Translations under genes and position numbers: made by a program
Source: Flavobacterium soyangense
GTDB lineage: Bacteria; Bacteroidota; Bacteroidia; Flavobacteriales; Flavobacteriaceae
DNA: 64,000 bases
Direction of reading: 5' to 3'
Assembly (NCBI RefSeq): GCF_015277675.1
Contig: NZ_JADHEC010000009.1
Location: 42,006-106,005, forward strand
Shown: positions 8,123 to 15,861 of the stretch, piece after piece
How the letters are laid out: every line of letters starts with the position of its first letter
Numbering within the stretch: the stretch's first letter is position 1
Notes under the pieces: generated by a model
What the model saw: only the letters and a program-made list of their open reading frames with translations
The model's database searches: none
What the model was told of the DNA's origin: nothing

Positions 8123-9937
8123 TTAAGCCACCAGTAATTCTGGCACTTCCACTCCACTTAATTCCATTAAATAATAGTCCAGTTGTTTTTGAATCTCGTT
8201 GATGCTTTTTTCAAAATAATTTGTGGTTGTAAAAAAATTTTGGTAAAAATTAATCCCTTCTAATAAATTGCTTTTAAAGGCTTTCAATTTCTTTATCTGT
8301 GAAGCAGTGACTTCATTTGAAACTGAACCGATTTCATTTTTCAAATAATCAATATACATTTTCAATTCCTTGATAAATAAATTTGGGCGATAGACGTCTG
8401 TCATCACAGTTGCGTTCCCGTAAATGTGCTGAACCATATCAGAAAGCGAAACTTCCTTGTCAAAATAAGCCATATTTGGACCCGGACAAATAATCACGCC
8501 CTGTGATTGCCCCGAAATTTTAATATTATTTTCTAAATAGGAAGCATTAGCAAGACCTACACAAAGACAGGCTTTTTCAGTAATGTCAAACTTCATTTTT
8601 TCAAAAGTTTCTATTGATATTGTGTCTTTTACGGCTTCTAATTCATCCAATTTTACATCTTGATATTTCTTCGAAGACGTACAAATTCCTTCGTTGCCAA
8701 ATTCTTTGCTTAAAGCCAAAAACTTTTTCGGACAAGAACTTCCTGCTTTATTGTCATCAATACGCTTTTGTTTAAACATTTCGTTTGTCGTCCCCCTCAA
8801 GGTATTGAATGGCACTCCCAAAGGTGAAATATGGCTCAAATATAAATCTTCTTCTTTGGCATTAATCAACAATTCTCTTGTGGCTGCATCAACTGAAGTA
8901 GCTTCCGGAACCAATAAAAATGGCGTTCCCCAACCTACAGAATCCATATTGTAATGGTCGATTAAAAAATCATGCTCCTCAGCAGTTCCCACGCCACCTT
9001 GAACCGTAATTTTTAAATCCAATGGTGTTGAAGGAATATGCATTTCCTTTTGCCCTAAGGCCTTTACCATCAAATCGTGTGCGGATTGTATTAACTGGTC
9101 TTTTTTATGTTTGAATTCTTCTAAAATTGGACCCAATAAATAACCATCGGTTGCAAAAGCATGTCCACCACAATTCAGTCCTGATTCAATTCTGTATTCA
9201 GAAACCCAAAGTCCTTTTTTGGCCAAGAAATTTCCTTGTATCATTGCCGAACGGAAATCACTTACTTTCAGGATGATTTTCTTTTTCAAATTGTCATTTA
9301 AATCTGGAAAGAAAGAGGAGAAATTTTCGAAATAAGCAAATAATCTTGGATTCATCCCTGCAGAAAGCACTACTGAAGAAGTTAAATCACTATTGGCAAA
9401 CCCGCGAAGAGCTGCGTGTGCGTCATTAAACTCAACTGGTAATTGTTCGTTTTTATCGAAATTGTCTTTATCGAGTTTAGTCATAATATTCACGTCGATA
9501 TCACCTGGAGAAAGATTAGCTTCAAGGTAATGTTTGATATTTTCCTTGAAAGCAATTCCATCTTCCATCAGGTGTTCCAATCCTTTTTTAATTTCGGATT
9601 TGTTAGGCAACATTGCAATAAAATTTTCCAATGCTTGTTTGCTTTCGGACAATTCAGTTTTGAAACTTTCGAATTTTTCTTTAACGATTTTATCGACCAA
9701 ATTCAAATAAGAGGTAATTCGTTCTGCACGATAATCGTGTATTTTTTGGGTAATTTCTTGATAAGGAACATCAAATTTTTCGCTGTAAAAAGCTCTCATT
9801 TTTTCAATGAGTTCATCATCGGCAATAGAAATTACTGATGAAATTCCGTACTTTGCCACTCTAATAGGACTATCAATCGTGAAAGCCAATCCCATAACCG
9901 GTATGTGAAAAGTATGTAACTGTTTATTTGTTGTCAT
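8123..9937 (-). CDS. Nitronate-monooxygenase-like (NPD fold) protein of unknown substrate, 604 aa
   Basis: I do not know this protein by name. The middle (around residues 325-365) contains TVQGGVGTAEEHDFLIDHYN followed by VGWGTPFLLVPEA. This is the Gly-rich, flavin-phosphate-binding pattern of nitronate monooxygenase/2-nitropropane dioxygenase TIM barrels (GGIGT...G...GT.FL...E). The N-terminus (HIPVMGLAFTIDSPIRVAKY) also fits the start of that barrel. An insert of about 150 residues and a Cys-rich part (SSCPKKF, GICTS, CLCVGLANA) are extra, giving nearly twice the usual length. I chose ATG 9937 (MTTNKQ) over an upstream ATG at 9988 because a -7 element lies at 9970-9977. A Crp/Fnr-like site sits at the nos-type distance upstream. 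Confidence 0.55.
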   Translation of the reverse strand: MTTNKQLHTFHIPVMGLAFTIDSPIRVAKYGISSVISIADDELIEKMRAFYSEKFDVPYQEITQKIHDYRAERITSYLNLVDKIVKEKFESFKTELSESKQALENFIAMLPNKSEIKKGLEHLMEDGIAFKENIKHYLEANLSPGDIDVNIMTKLDKDNFDKNEQLPVEFNDAHAALRGFANSDLTSSVVLSAGMNPRLFAYFENFSSFFPDLNDNLKKKIILKVSDFRSAMIQGNFLAKKGLWVSEYRIESGLNCGGHAFATDGYLLGPILEEFKHKKDQLIQSAHDLMVKALGQKEMHIPSTPLDLKITVQGGVGTAEEHDFLIDHYNMDSVGWGTPFLLVPEATSVDAATRELLINAKEEDLYLSHISPLGVPFNTLRGTTNEMFKQKRIDDNKAGSSCPKKFLALSKEFGNEGICTSSKKYQDVKLDELEAVKDTISIETFEKMKFDITEKACLCVGLANASYLENNIKISGQSQGVIICPGPNMAYFDKEVSLSDMVQHIYGNATVMTDVYRPNLFIKELKMYIDYLKNEIGSVSNEVTASQIKKLKAFKSNLLEGINFYQNFFTTTNYFEKSINEIQKQLDYYLMELSGVEVPELLVA

Positions 9938-9969
9938 GCAATAAAATAATTTGTTAAAAGTATTAATCG

Positions 9970-9977
9970 CAAATATC
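9970..9977 (-). promoter_or_regulatory. Candidate -7 element for the nitronate-monooxygenase-like gene
   Basis: On the minus strand this reads GATATTTG, close to TAnnTTTG. Its final G (9970) is exactly 36.5 bp from the centre of the palindrome at 10000-10013, the same spacing as for the nosZ operon and fasciclin promoters. Confidence 0.5.
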
Positions 9978-9999
9978 GAGAAAGCCATTAATATAAAAC

Positions 10000-10013
10000 C
10001 TGATAATTGTCAT
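10000..10013 (-). promoter_or_regulatory. Candidate Crp/Fnr operator, one mismatch (site E)
   Basis: On the minus strand it reads ATGACAATTATCAG, i.e. ATGA-N6-TCAG, one base off the ATGA-N6-TCAT core. It is centred at 10006.5, 69 bp from the start codon at 9937. The match alone would be weak; the precise spacing to the -7 element makes it credible. Confidence 0.45.
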
Positions 10014-10118
10014 ATGTTCTGGGAGTTTAATAATATTTTAGGGCAACAATGTGTTTAATCTTATAAGTGAGCAGAAAAAACACAATATTTTTTGAGTTTA
10101 TTGTTTTTTAAATAAGTG

Positions 10119-10126
10119 TATCTTTG
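10119..10126 (+). promoter_or_regulatory. Candidate -7 element of nadAB promoter
   Basis: TATCTTTG is a full match to TAnnTTTG, 43 bases before the nadA ATG. TTG triplets at 10092-10094 and 10101-10103 are possible -33 partners. Confidence 0.6.
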
Positions 10127-10169
10127 TGAAAAATAATTTTTAAATTTAAAAAATTAAATTAATTGAGGA

Positions 10170-11099
10170 ATGAAAAGTCTTAAAGAACGAATATTGGAAT
10201 TGAAAAAAGAGAAAAATGCGGTTATTTTAGCCCATTATTATCAGGAAGCCGATATTCAGGATATAGCAGATTATGTAGGTGATAGTTTAGGATTATCGCA
10301 GGAAGCAATGAAAGTGGATGCCGATATTATCCTTTTTGCAGGGGTGCATTTTATGGCTGAAACAGCAAAAATATTAAACCCAACAAAAAAAGTAATTCTT
10401 CCTGATTTGAATGCTGGTTGTTCCCTAGCTGAATCCTGTCCAGCAGATTCCTTCAAGAAATTTATTGATGAACATCCAGGTCACGTTGTTATTACTTATG
10501 TGAATTGTTCTGCCGAAGTGAAGGCCTTGACTGATATTGTTTGTACTTCATCCAATGCCGTAAAAATAGTAGAGTCAATTCCAAAAGAAACCCCGATTAT
10601 TTTTGCTCCGGATAAAAATCTAGGAAAATACATCATCCATAAAACAGGACGCGACATGTTGCTTTGGGATGGTTCTTGTGTCGTTCATGAAGCTTTTTCA
10701 TTGGATAAATTGATTGAGCTATACAAAGAAAATCCAGATGCAAAAATCATTGCACATCCCGAATCTGAGACCCATATTCTAAAAACCGCAGCTTACATAG
10801 GTTCAACAGCAGGAATGATTGAGTTTGTAAAAACAGATCCAAGCAAAAAATTTATTGTTGCTACTGAAGCAGGAATTCTTCATAAAATGCAACAGGAAGT
10901 TCCTGATAAAATATTAATTCCGGCACCTGCTGAAGAAGACAACACTTGTGCCTGCAGCGAATGTCCATATATGAAAATGAACACTTTACAAAAAGTGTAC
11001 GACTGTTTGCTTAATGAAAGCCCAGAAATTACTGTCCCGGCAGATATTATGAAAAAAGCATTGATTCCTATTGAAAGAATGCTTGAATTATCAAAATAA
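10170..11099 (+). CDS. nadA: Quinolinate synthase A
   Basis: Condenses iminoaspartate with dihydroxyacetone phosphate to quinolinate in de novo NAD synthesis; cytoplasmic. The [4Fe-4S] cluster ligands are visible as C84 ([10 protein letters not shown]), C113 or C125 ([16 protein letters not shown]), the Cys of WDGSCVVHE (about 172) and the C-terminal [20 protein letters not shown] near residue 21 is the substrate-binding signature. The 309 residues match the short NadA class. The stop overlaps the nadB start by one base, so the two are translationally coupled and their products act in sequence. Confidence 0.97.
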   Translation: MKSLKERILELKKEKNAVILAHYYQEADIQDIADYVGDSLGLSQEAMKVDADIILFAGVHFMAETAKILNPTKKVILPDLNAGCSLAESCPADSFKKFIDEHPGHVVITYVNCSAEVKALTDIVCTSSNAVKIVESIPKETPIIFAPDKNLGKYIIHKTGRDMLLWDGSCVVHEAFSLDKLIELYKENPDAKIIAHPESETHILKTAAYIGSTAGMIEFVKTDPSKKFIVATEAGILHKMQQEVPDKILIPAPAEEDNTCACSECPYMKMNTLQKVYDCLLNESPEITVPADIMKKALIPIERMLELSK

Positions 11100-12619
11100 T
11101 GATCCAAACAAATTACTTAATTATAGGTTCCGGAGTTGCAGGATTAACCTTTGCCCTAAAAATAGCAGAGCGATTTCCAGATAAAAAAATCACGATTGTA
11201 ACCAAGGCTAATGCGGATGAATCCAATACCAAATATGCTCAAGGCGGTATTGCCATTGTCACTGACAAAGAAGAAGACTCCTATCAAAAACATATTGAAG
11301 ACACGCTAATTTGTGGTGATGGATTGTGTGATAGATCTGTGGTGGAAATGGTTATCACCGAAGGTCCAAAACGTCTAAAAGAATTGATCGAATGGGGAGC
11401 AAAATTTGACAAAAATGTTGAAGGAACCTTAGATTTAGGCAAAGAAGGAGGTCATTCAGAAAACAGGGTCGTTCATCATAAAGACCAAACGGGTCAGGAA
11501 ATTCAACGTGCCATTTTATCCCAAGTACACAAAAAAGAAAACATCAGCGTTTTAGATTACCATTTAGCCATTGATTTAATCACGGAAAATAATCGATGTT
11601 TTGGAGCTTATGTTTTGGATGAAAAAACAAACGAAATTCTCACTTTCAAATCAGATTTTACTTTGCTTGCCACTGGCGGAATTGGTCATCTTTATGGCCA
11701 TACCACAAATCCAGTAATTGCTACCGGTGACGGAATTGCTATGGCTTTCCGAGCAAATGCTATCATCAAAGAAATGGAATTTATTCAATTTCACCCCACC
11801 GCTTTATATGATGCCAAAACTGGAACTTCCTTTTTAATATCTGAAGCCGTTCGTGGTTTTGGTGCTTATTTGCGTACGAAAAACGGTCATCGTTTTATGC
11901 CCGATTATGATTCCAGAGGCGACTTGGCTTCGCGAGATATTGTTTCGCAAAGCATTGACTTGGAACTTAAAAAGTCTGGTGATGAATGTGTGTATCTCGA
12001 TTGTACTCATTTGGACATGGATGCTTTTAAAAAACATTTTCCTATGATTTATGAGCGTTGCAAGAGCCTTGGAATAGACTTGGCAAAAGATTGGATTCCC
12101 GTAGTTCCGGCTCAACATTATCTTTGCGGAGGAATCGTAGTGGACAAAACCGGCAAAACTTCCATAGAAAATCTGTTTGCCTGCGGCGAATGTTCTCGAA
12201 CTGGCTTGCACGGCGCCAACAGATTGGCTTCAAATTCTTTATTGGAAGCGTTAGTTTATTCGGATAAAATCTATAACTATTTGGCTAATACTTCTTTTGA
12301 TAAAAGCCAATTCGATCACACAGTTTCTGACTGGAAACTAGTTGAAAAACCATCAATAAATCAATATTTTGTTGCCAAAAGAAAAGCAGAATTACAACTT
12401 TTGATGCGTCAAAATGCCGGAATTGTCCGTAATGATGCTGATTTGCTTAAAGCCAAAGAGAAACTTACTCTTTGGAAAAATGAAATTGAAGAAAAAATAA
12501 AAAGTCACCAAATTAATGCTGAATTGTGTGAATTGCAAAATTTGATTACCATTGGAACCTTAATTGTTCAACAATCCATTGACCGAAATGAAAATCGTGG
12601 TGGTTTTGTGAAAATTTAA
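11099..12619 (+). CDS. nadB: L-aspartate oxidase
   Basis: Oxidizes L-aspartate to iminoaspartate, the substrate of NadA. FAD-binding motif GSGVAGLTFALKIAE lies at residues 9-23. Active-site and flavin-binding segments of the succinate dehydrogenase/fumarate reductase flavoprotein family follow: KYAQGGIA, GGHSENRVVHHKDQTG, EFIQFHPTAL, and near the end of the FAD domain GLHGANRLASNSLLEALVY. The C-terminal helical domain carries the family pattern DRNENRGG close to residue 500. At 506 residues it is full length. Some NadB enzymes use fumarate instead of oxygen, which would suit the anaerobic capacity seen nearby. Confidence 0.96.
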   Translation: MIQTNYLIIGSGVAGLTFALKIAERFPDKKITIVTKANADESNTKYAQGGIAIVTDKEEDSYQKHIEDTLICGDGLCDRSVVEMVITEGPKRLKELIEWGAKFDKNVEGTLDLGKEGGHSENRVVHHKDQTGQEIQRAILSQVHKKENISVLDYHLAIDLITENNRCFGAYVLDEKTNEILTFKSDFTLLATGGIGHLYGHTTNPVIATGDGIAMAFRANAIIKEMEFIQFHPTALYDAKTGTSFLISEAVRGFGAYLRTKNGHRFMPDYDSRGDLASRDIVSQSIDLELKKSGDECVYLDCTHLDMDAFKKHFPMIYERCKSLGIDLAKDWIPVVPAQHYLCGGIVVDKTGKTSIENLFACGECSRTGLHGANRLASNSLLEALVYSDKIYNYLANTSFDKSQFDHTVSDWKLVEKPSINQYFVAKRKAELQLLMRQNAGIVRNDADLLKAKEKLTLWKNEIEEKIKSHQINAELCELQNLITIGTLIVQQSIDRNENRGGFVKI

Positions 12620-12803
12620 TTGCCTTAATCCAATCTCACATTCTAAAATAAATTCCTTACTTCTTTTGGAATGGTATCCCAATCCGATACGAAATTTAAA
12701 AGAAAATTCTTTTAAATCGATGCTGCCTTTTATCTAAACATCACCTCAAAATAAAGAATATAAATTGTAATAGTTTCTTATTATTCTATCAAATTCTAGG
12801 TTT

Positions 12804-12821
12804 TTATGATTTTAGTCATAA
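12804..12821 (+). promoter_or_regulatory. Candidate Crp/Fnr operator upstream of the Crp/Fnr gene (site B)
   Basis: TTATGATTTTAGTCATAA has the core ATGA-N6-TCAT, centred at 12812.5. A perfect -7 element, TAAATTTG at 12843-12850, ends 37.5 bp from the centre. This spacing would put the site near -41, the place where Crp/Fnr proteins activate as class II regulators. It suggests autoregulation. Confidence 0.65.
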
Positions 12822-12842
12822 TTTATTTAACTTTATAAAAAT

Positions 12843-12850
12843 TAAATTTG
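12843..12850 (+). promoter_or_regulatory. -7 element of the Crp/Fnr gene promoter
   Basis: TAAATTTG matches TAnnTTTG exactly. It leaves a leader of roughly 60 bases before the ATG at 12914. Confidence 0.6.
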
Positions 12851-12913
12851 TGGCCATCATGTGTATTTTGCCCATTTATTGCAAAAAAATACATAAATTA
12901 TTCGAAATAAATT

Positions 12914-13507
12914 ATGCAAATAGATCTAGATTTACTCTATTCCTGGGGAGCCGTTGCTAAAAAATACAAAAAATGCGAAGTAATCTTTAATGAAGATGAA
13001 GTGGCCAACTTTTATTATCAAATTCTGGAAGGGAGTGTCAGAATGTATAATTCAAATGAGGAAGGGAAGGAGTTTACCCAAGGTCTTTTTTATAGCGGAG
13101 ATGGTTTTGGCGAACCCCCGTTGCTAATTGATGAAACTTACCCATCAAAGGCAATCACTACTCAAGACAGTATCATAATAAAACTATCAAAGGATAAATT
13201 TCTGAAAATTATTGATGAATATCCTTCTATTCAAAAATATTTCTTGTATTTATTCGCTTATAAAATTCATTCTAAAGCAAAGACTTCAAAAGAAATTATT
13301 AATCAAAAACCCGAATATAGAATCATTTCCTTTCTAAATTCATTCAAGAAAAAATCAGAGCACCCTGAAAACAAAATTCTGATTCCTTTTACCAGACAGG
13401 AAATTGCCGATTTTACGGGCTTGAGGGTCGAAACTGTCATTCGCGCTTTTACTAAAATGAATGCCTGCCAAAAAATTGAAATCATAAATCACAAAATATA
13501 TTATTAG
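12914..13507 (+). CDS. Crp/Fnr-family transcriptional regulator
   Basis: 197 residues: an N-terminal cyclic-nucleotide-binding fold (about 15-115, with EGSVRMYN and FGEPPLL) and a C-terminal winged helix. The HTH, FTRQEIADFTGLRVETVIRA (about 160-179), is strikingly like FNR. The FNR half-site contacts Val-Glu...Arg are kept, but the Ser that reads the first bases of TTGAT in FNR is Ile here. This would fit the altered half-site ATGA found four times in this region. It lacks the four-Cys cluster of FNR (only C21 and one C-terminal Cys), so it may sense NO through heme, as DNR-type regulators do, or another signal. It is followed without a gap by a heme-copper-oxidase-like gene and faces the nos operon. 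Confidence 0.88.
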   Translation: MQIDLDLLYSWGAVAKKYKKCEVIFNEDEVANFYYQILEGSVRMYNSNEEGKEFTQGLFYSGDGFGEPPLLIDETYPSKAITTQDSIIIKLSKDKFLKIIDEYPSIQKYFLYLFAYKIHSKAKTSKEIINQKPEYRIISFLNSFKKKSEHPENKILIPFTRQEIADFTGLRVETVIRAFTKMNACQKIEIINHKIYY

Positions 13508-14740
13508 ATGCAATTGAAGATAAAATTTTGGTTAAAACTTTCCCTTTTAAATCTATGTATCGTTGCATCTCTTGGCGTTTTGATGCGTTACAAAATTGGC
13601 TTCGAATTCCCTCATTTCGAACAAAAATACCTTCAGCATTCCCACTCCCATTTTGCTTTTGTTGGCTGGATAACTCATACTTTAATGGTCTTGATGGTGT
13701 ATTATCTTGAGTCCAAAATAGTCGATTTTCAAGGAAGCAAATACAAAAAAATAATTGTCGCCAACTTAATCTGCGCCTACGGAATGCTTGTTTTCTTTTT
13801 CATTCAAGGCTATGGCTTTTTTTCGATAGCCTTTTCGACGGCATCCATAATGGTATTCTGTGTTTTTGGTTATCAATTTGTCCAAGATTTAAAATTATTG
13901 GACGATGATCTATTGTCGAAAAGCTGGTTTAAAGCTGCTATATTTTTCAATATTATGTCATCATTTGGCACATTTTATCTGGCTTATATGATGGTGTCCA
14001 AAAAATTTGTTGAAGATTTATACTTGTCTTCGATATATTATTATCTGCATTTTCAATATAATGGTTGGTTTTTCTTTGCCTGTATGGGTTTAATTTTTGG
14101 TTTCTTAAACCTGCGGAAATCGGAACATCCATTTTATGAAACCACGTATAAGCTCTTTGCATTGTCTTGTGTTCCCGCTTATCTTTTATCAATACTTTGG
14201 CTGGATTTACCCATTTGGTTGTATGTAATTACTGTGCTTGCTGCACTAATACAGGTTTTTACCTGGTTTAAATTTCTTTTAGTTATATTCAAGGAAAGAA
14301 GAAATTTATTGGAAGATTATTCCCCTTTGTTTAGATACATTTTGTTGTTTGTAAGTTTTGCCTTGAGCGTAAAATTACTGCTTCAATTGGGTTCAACAGT
14401 TCCATTTATTAGCCAACTGGCTTTTGGATTCAGACCCATCGTCGTTGCTTATTTGCACTTGGTTTTTCTGGCAATAATTACCCTGTTTCTATTGTTTTAT
14501 ATTTATGCAAACCATTTATTCATAATTTCCAAGAGGATAAAATATGGAGTATTGTTGTTTTCTATTGGTGTTTTATTAAACGAAATTGTATTGGCAGTTC
14601 AAGGAATTGCTTCACTTAGCTACATCATAATTCCATTTGTAAATACTATGCTTTTTGTTGTTGCAATCATTTTATTGCTTGGAATGGGATTAACCACCTA
14701 TTTTTCTATAAAAAAAGTTAAAAATAAACCTCCTTTATGA
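13508..14740 (+). CDS. Polytopic heme-copper-oxidase-like membrane protein
   Basis: 410 residues, about 12 predicted membrane helices, in the inner membrane. Histidine motifs sit at helix ends: LQHSHSHFAFVGWITH (about residues 43-58), YYLHFQYNGWFF (about 180-191) and VAYLHLVFLAI (about 316-326). They resemble the heme-ligand helices of subunit I of cbb3 oxidase/NO reductase and of NnrS. It is shorter than true subunit I, and I cannot see a full CuB or FeB ligand set, so calling it a reductase is not justified. It starts one base after the Crp/Fnr stop and ends at a palindromic operator. A role in NO handling or electron transfer linked to N2O respiration is likely but inferred. Confidence 0.6.
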   Translation: MQLKIKFWLKLSLLNLCIVASLGVLMRYKIGFEFPHFEQKYLQHSHSHFAFVGWITHTLMVLMVYYLESKIVDFQGSKYKKIIVANLICAYGMLVFFFIQGYGFFSIAFSTASIMVFCVFGYQFVQDLKLLDDDLLSKSWFKAAIFFNIMSSFGTFYLAYMMVSKKFVEDLYLSSIYYYLHFQYNGWFFFACMGLIFGFLNLRKSEHPFYETTYKLFALSCVPAYLLSILWLDLPIWLYVITVLAALIQVFTWFKFLLVIFKERRNLLEDYSPLFRYILLFVSFALSVKLLLQLGSTVPFISQLAFGFRPIVVAYLHLVFLAIITLFLLFYIYANHLFIISKRIKYGVLLFSIGVLLNEIVLAVQGIASLSYIIIPFVNTMLFVVAIILLLGMGLTTYFSIKKVKNKPPL

Positions 14741-14753
14741 TTATACTCATAAA
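14734..14753 (+). promoter_or_regulatory. Candidate Crp/Fnr operator upstream of the fasciclin gene (site C)
   Basis: TTTATGATTATACTCATAAA is a 20-bp interrupted palindrome with the ATGA-N6-TCAT core, centred at 14743.5 and overlapping the stop codon of the preceding gene. TTTG at 14777-14780 ends 36.5 bp from the centre, and the ATG at 14807 is 63.5 bp away. Both distances match the nosZ operon site to within a base. Confidence 0.65.
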
Positions 14754-14806
14754 ATAAAGGTTCAAAAATTAAGTGCTTTGTTCTGTAAAACTAAAGTATA
14801 TTAATT

Positions 14807-15367
14807 ATGAAAAAAACATTTCAACTGTTGTTACTTGTAGGTTTTTTAGTCATTGCCTCTTGCAAAAACACCAACGAATCTACTAAGGAAAATGCATCAT
14901 CTGACAATGGTGTAAATTTGAATGTTGTGCAAGAAGGTGTCAAAGATGATGTTTCAAACCCCAACATTGTTCAAGTGGCTTCTGCAAGCAAAGACCACAC
15001 AACTCTTGTTGCCGCAGTAAAAGCGGCTGGATTAGTTAATTCTTTAAGCAATGCTGGCCCATTTACCGTTTTTGCTCCGACAAATGCTGCTTTTTACAAA
15101 TTGCCAGCCGGAACGGTTGAAGGTCTATTAAAACCAGAGAAAAAACCTGATTTGGAAAACATTTTAGGCTATCATACTTATGTAGGCAACTTAAAAATCG
15201 AATATATGCAAGATGGGCAAGAATATGATATGGTTTACGGAGGAAAGGTTAAAATCACCAAAAAAGGAGACAAAACTTTTGTAAACGGATCCGAAATTCT
15301 AGCTACAATAGCAACATCAAATGGGATAATTCACGTAATTGGCGATGTGTTACTTCCTCCAAAATAA
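14807..15367 (+). CDS. Fasciclin-domain lipoprotein
   Basis: 186 residues. A signal peptide ends in the lipobox VIASC (Cys about 19), so it is anchored to a membrane outside the cytoplasm. A polar linker leads to one FAS1 domain (about residues 60-185) with the family landmarks FAPTNAAFYKLPAGTV, ILGYHTYVGN and a closing IIHVIGDVLLP. FAS1 domains mediate adhesion or small-ligand binding; no catalytic role can be read. Its promoter carries a site identical in form and spacing to that of nosZ, so it is probably made under the same N2O- or NO-related conditions. Fasciclin lipoproteins beside nos genes are odd enough to suggest a cell-envelope or metal role, which is inference. Confidence 0.85.
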   Translation: MKKTFQLLLLVGFLVIASCKNTNESTKENASSDNGVNLNVVQEGVKDDVSNPNIVQVASASKDHTTLVAAVKAAGLVNSLSNAGPFTVFAPTNAAFYKLPAGTVEGLLKPEKKPDLENILGYHTYVGNLKIEYMQDGQEYDMVYGGKVKITKKGDKTFVNGSEILATIATSNGIIHVIGDVLLPPK

Positions 15368-15398
15368 AATTATTAATTCATCTTAACATAGGTTAAAC

Positions 15399-15433
15399 AA
15401 AAAAGCGTGAGTTGCTATAACTCACGCTTTTTT
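15399..15433. terminator. Bidirectional terminator between fasciclin gene and globin gene
   Basis: GCGTGAGTT (15405-15413), loop GCTAT, AACTCACGC (15419-15427): a perfect 9-bp stem, extended by A/T runs on both sides. It therefore works for the plus-strand fasciclin gene and the minus-strand nos operon. Confidence 0.9.
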
Positions 15434-15451
15434 AATTTGTTGAATAATTTC

Positions 15452-15829
15452 TTACCTTAAGTTTTTATGCATCATTGCTGCCGAAATATTGGCGGCTCTT
15501 CGCTTTATCTCTTCGGCTTTTACACCGGCAAATAATTCATCGACAGTTTCGTCAAACAAAATGTTCCATCTGTTGAAATGGCTTTGGTTTACGGGGCTTT
15601 TTTTATGTAGCTCTTCGTGTGTAACCATAGGATTTCCTTCATAATTTCCAGAAGAGAACAAAATGTTTTCAAAAAAATCGTGCATTTTGGGTAAATGATC
15701 TTCCCATTTCACTTTGGCTACATCGTTAAAAAAATAACTGATTTCTGCATCGGTTTTTATTTTGCCATAAAAAACATTTGCCAATTTTTCTATATCTACC
15801 CTGTTTTTAATGTCTGTTTTCATATCCAA
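15452..15829 (-). CDS. Group III truncated hemoglobin
   Basis: 125-residue cytoplasmic globin. Features of the truncated (2-over-2) fold: IEKLANVFYGKIKTDAEISYFF (first 20 listed of helices A-B, residues 13-34), W-E-D-H-L with MHDFFENILFSSGNYEGNPM, and the proximal His region VTHEELHKKSPVNQSHFNRW. Group III globins are associated with NO or oxygen chemistry under low oxygen. It is the last gene of the minus-strand nos operon, 32 bases after nosY, so it is probably co-transcribed. M1 or M3 may be the start. The globin call is firm; the role (NO scavenging to protect NosZ or the cell) is inferred. Confidence 0.88.
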   Translation of the reverse strand: MDMKTDIKNRVDIEKLANVFYGKIKTDAEISYFFNDVAKVKWEDHLPKMHDFFENILFSSGNYEGNPMVTHEELHKKSPVNQSHFNRWNILFDETVDELFAGVKAEEIKRRAANISAAMMHKNLR

Positions 15830-15861
15830 GAGTTTAGATGTTTAGATGTTTAGAAAGTTTA

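Noticed and set aside
13508..14740. Calling this gene NO reductase (norB)
   Set aside because: It is shorter than NorB, and I cannot identify the complete set of heme and FeB histidines; an NnrS-like or other heme protein is equally possible.
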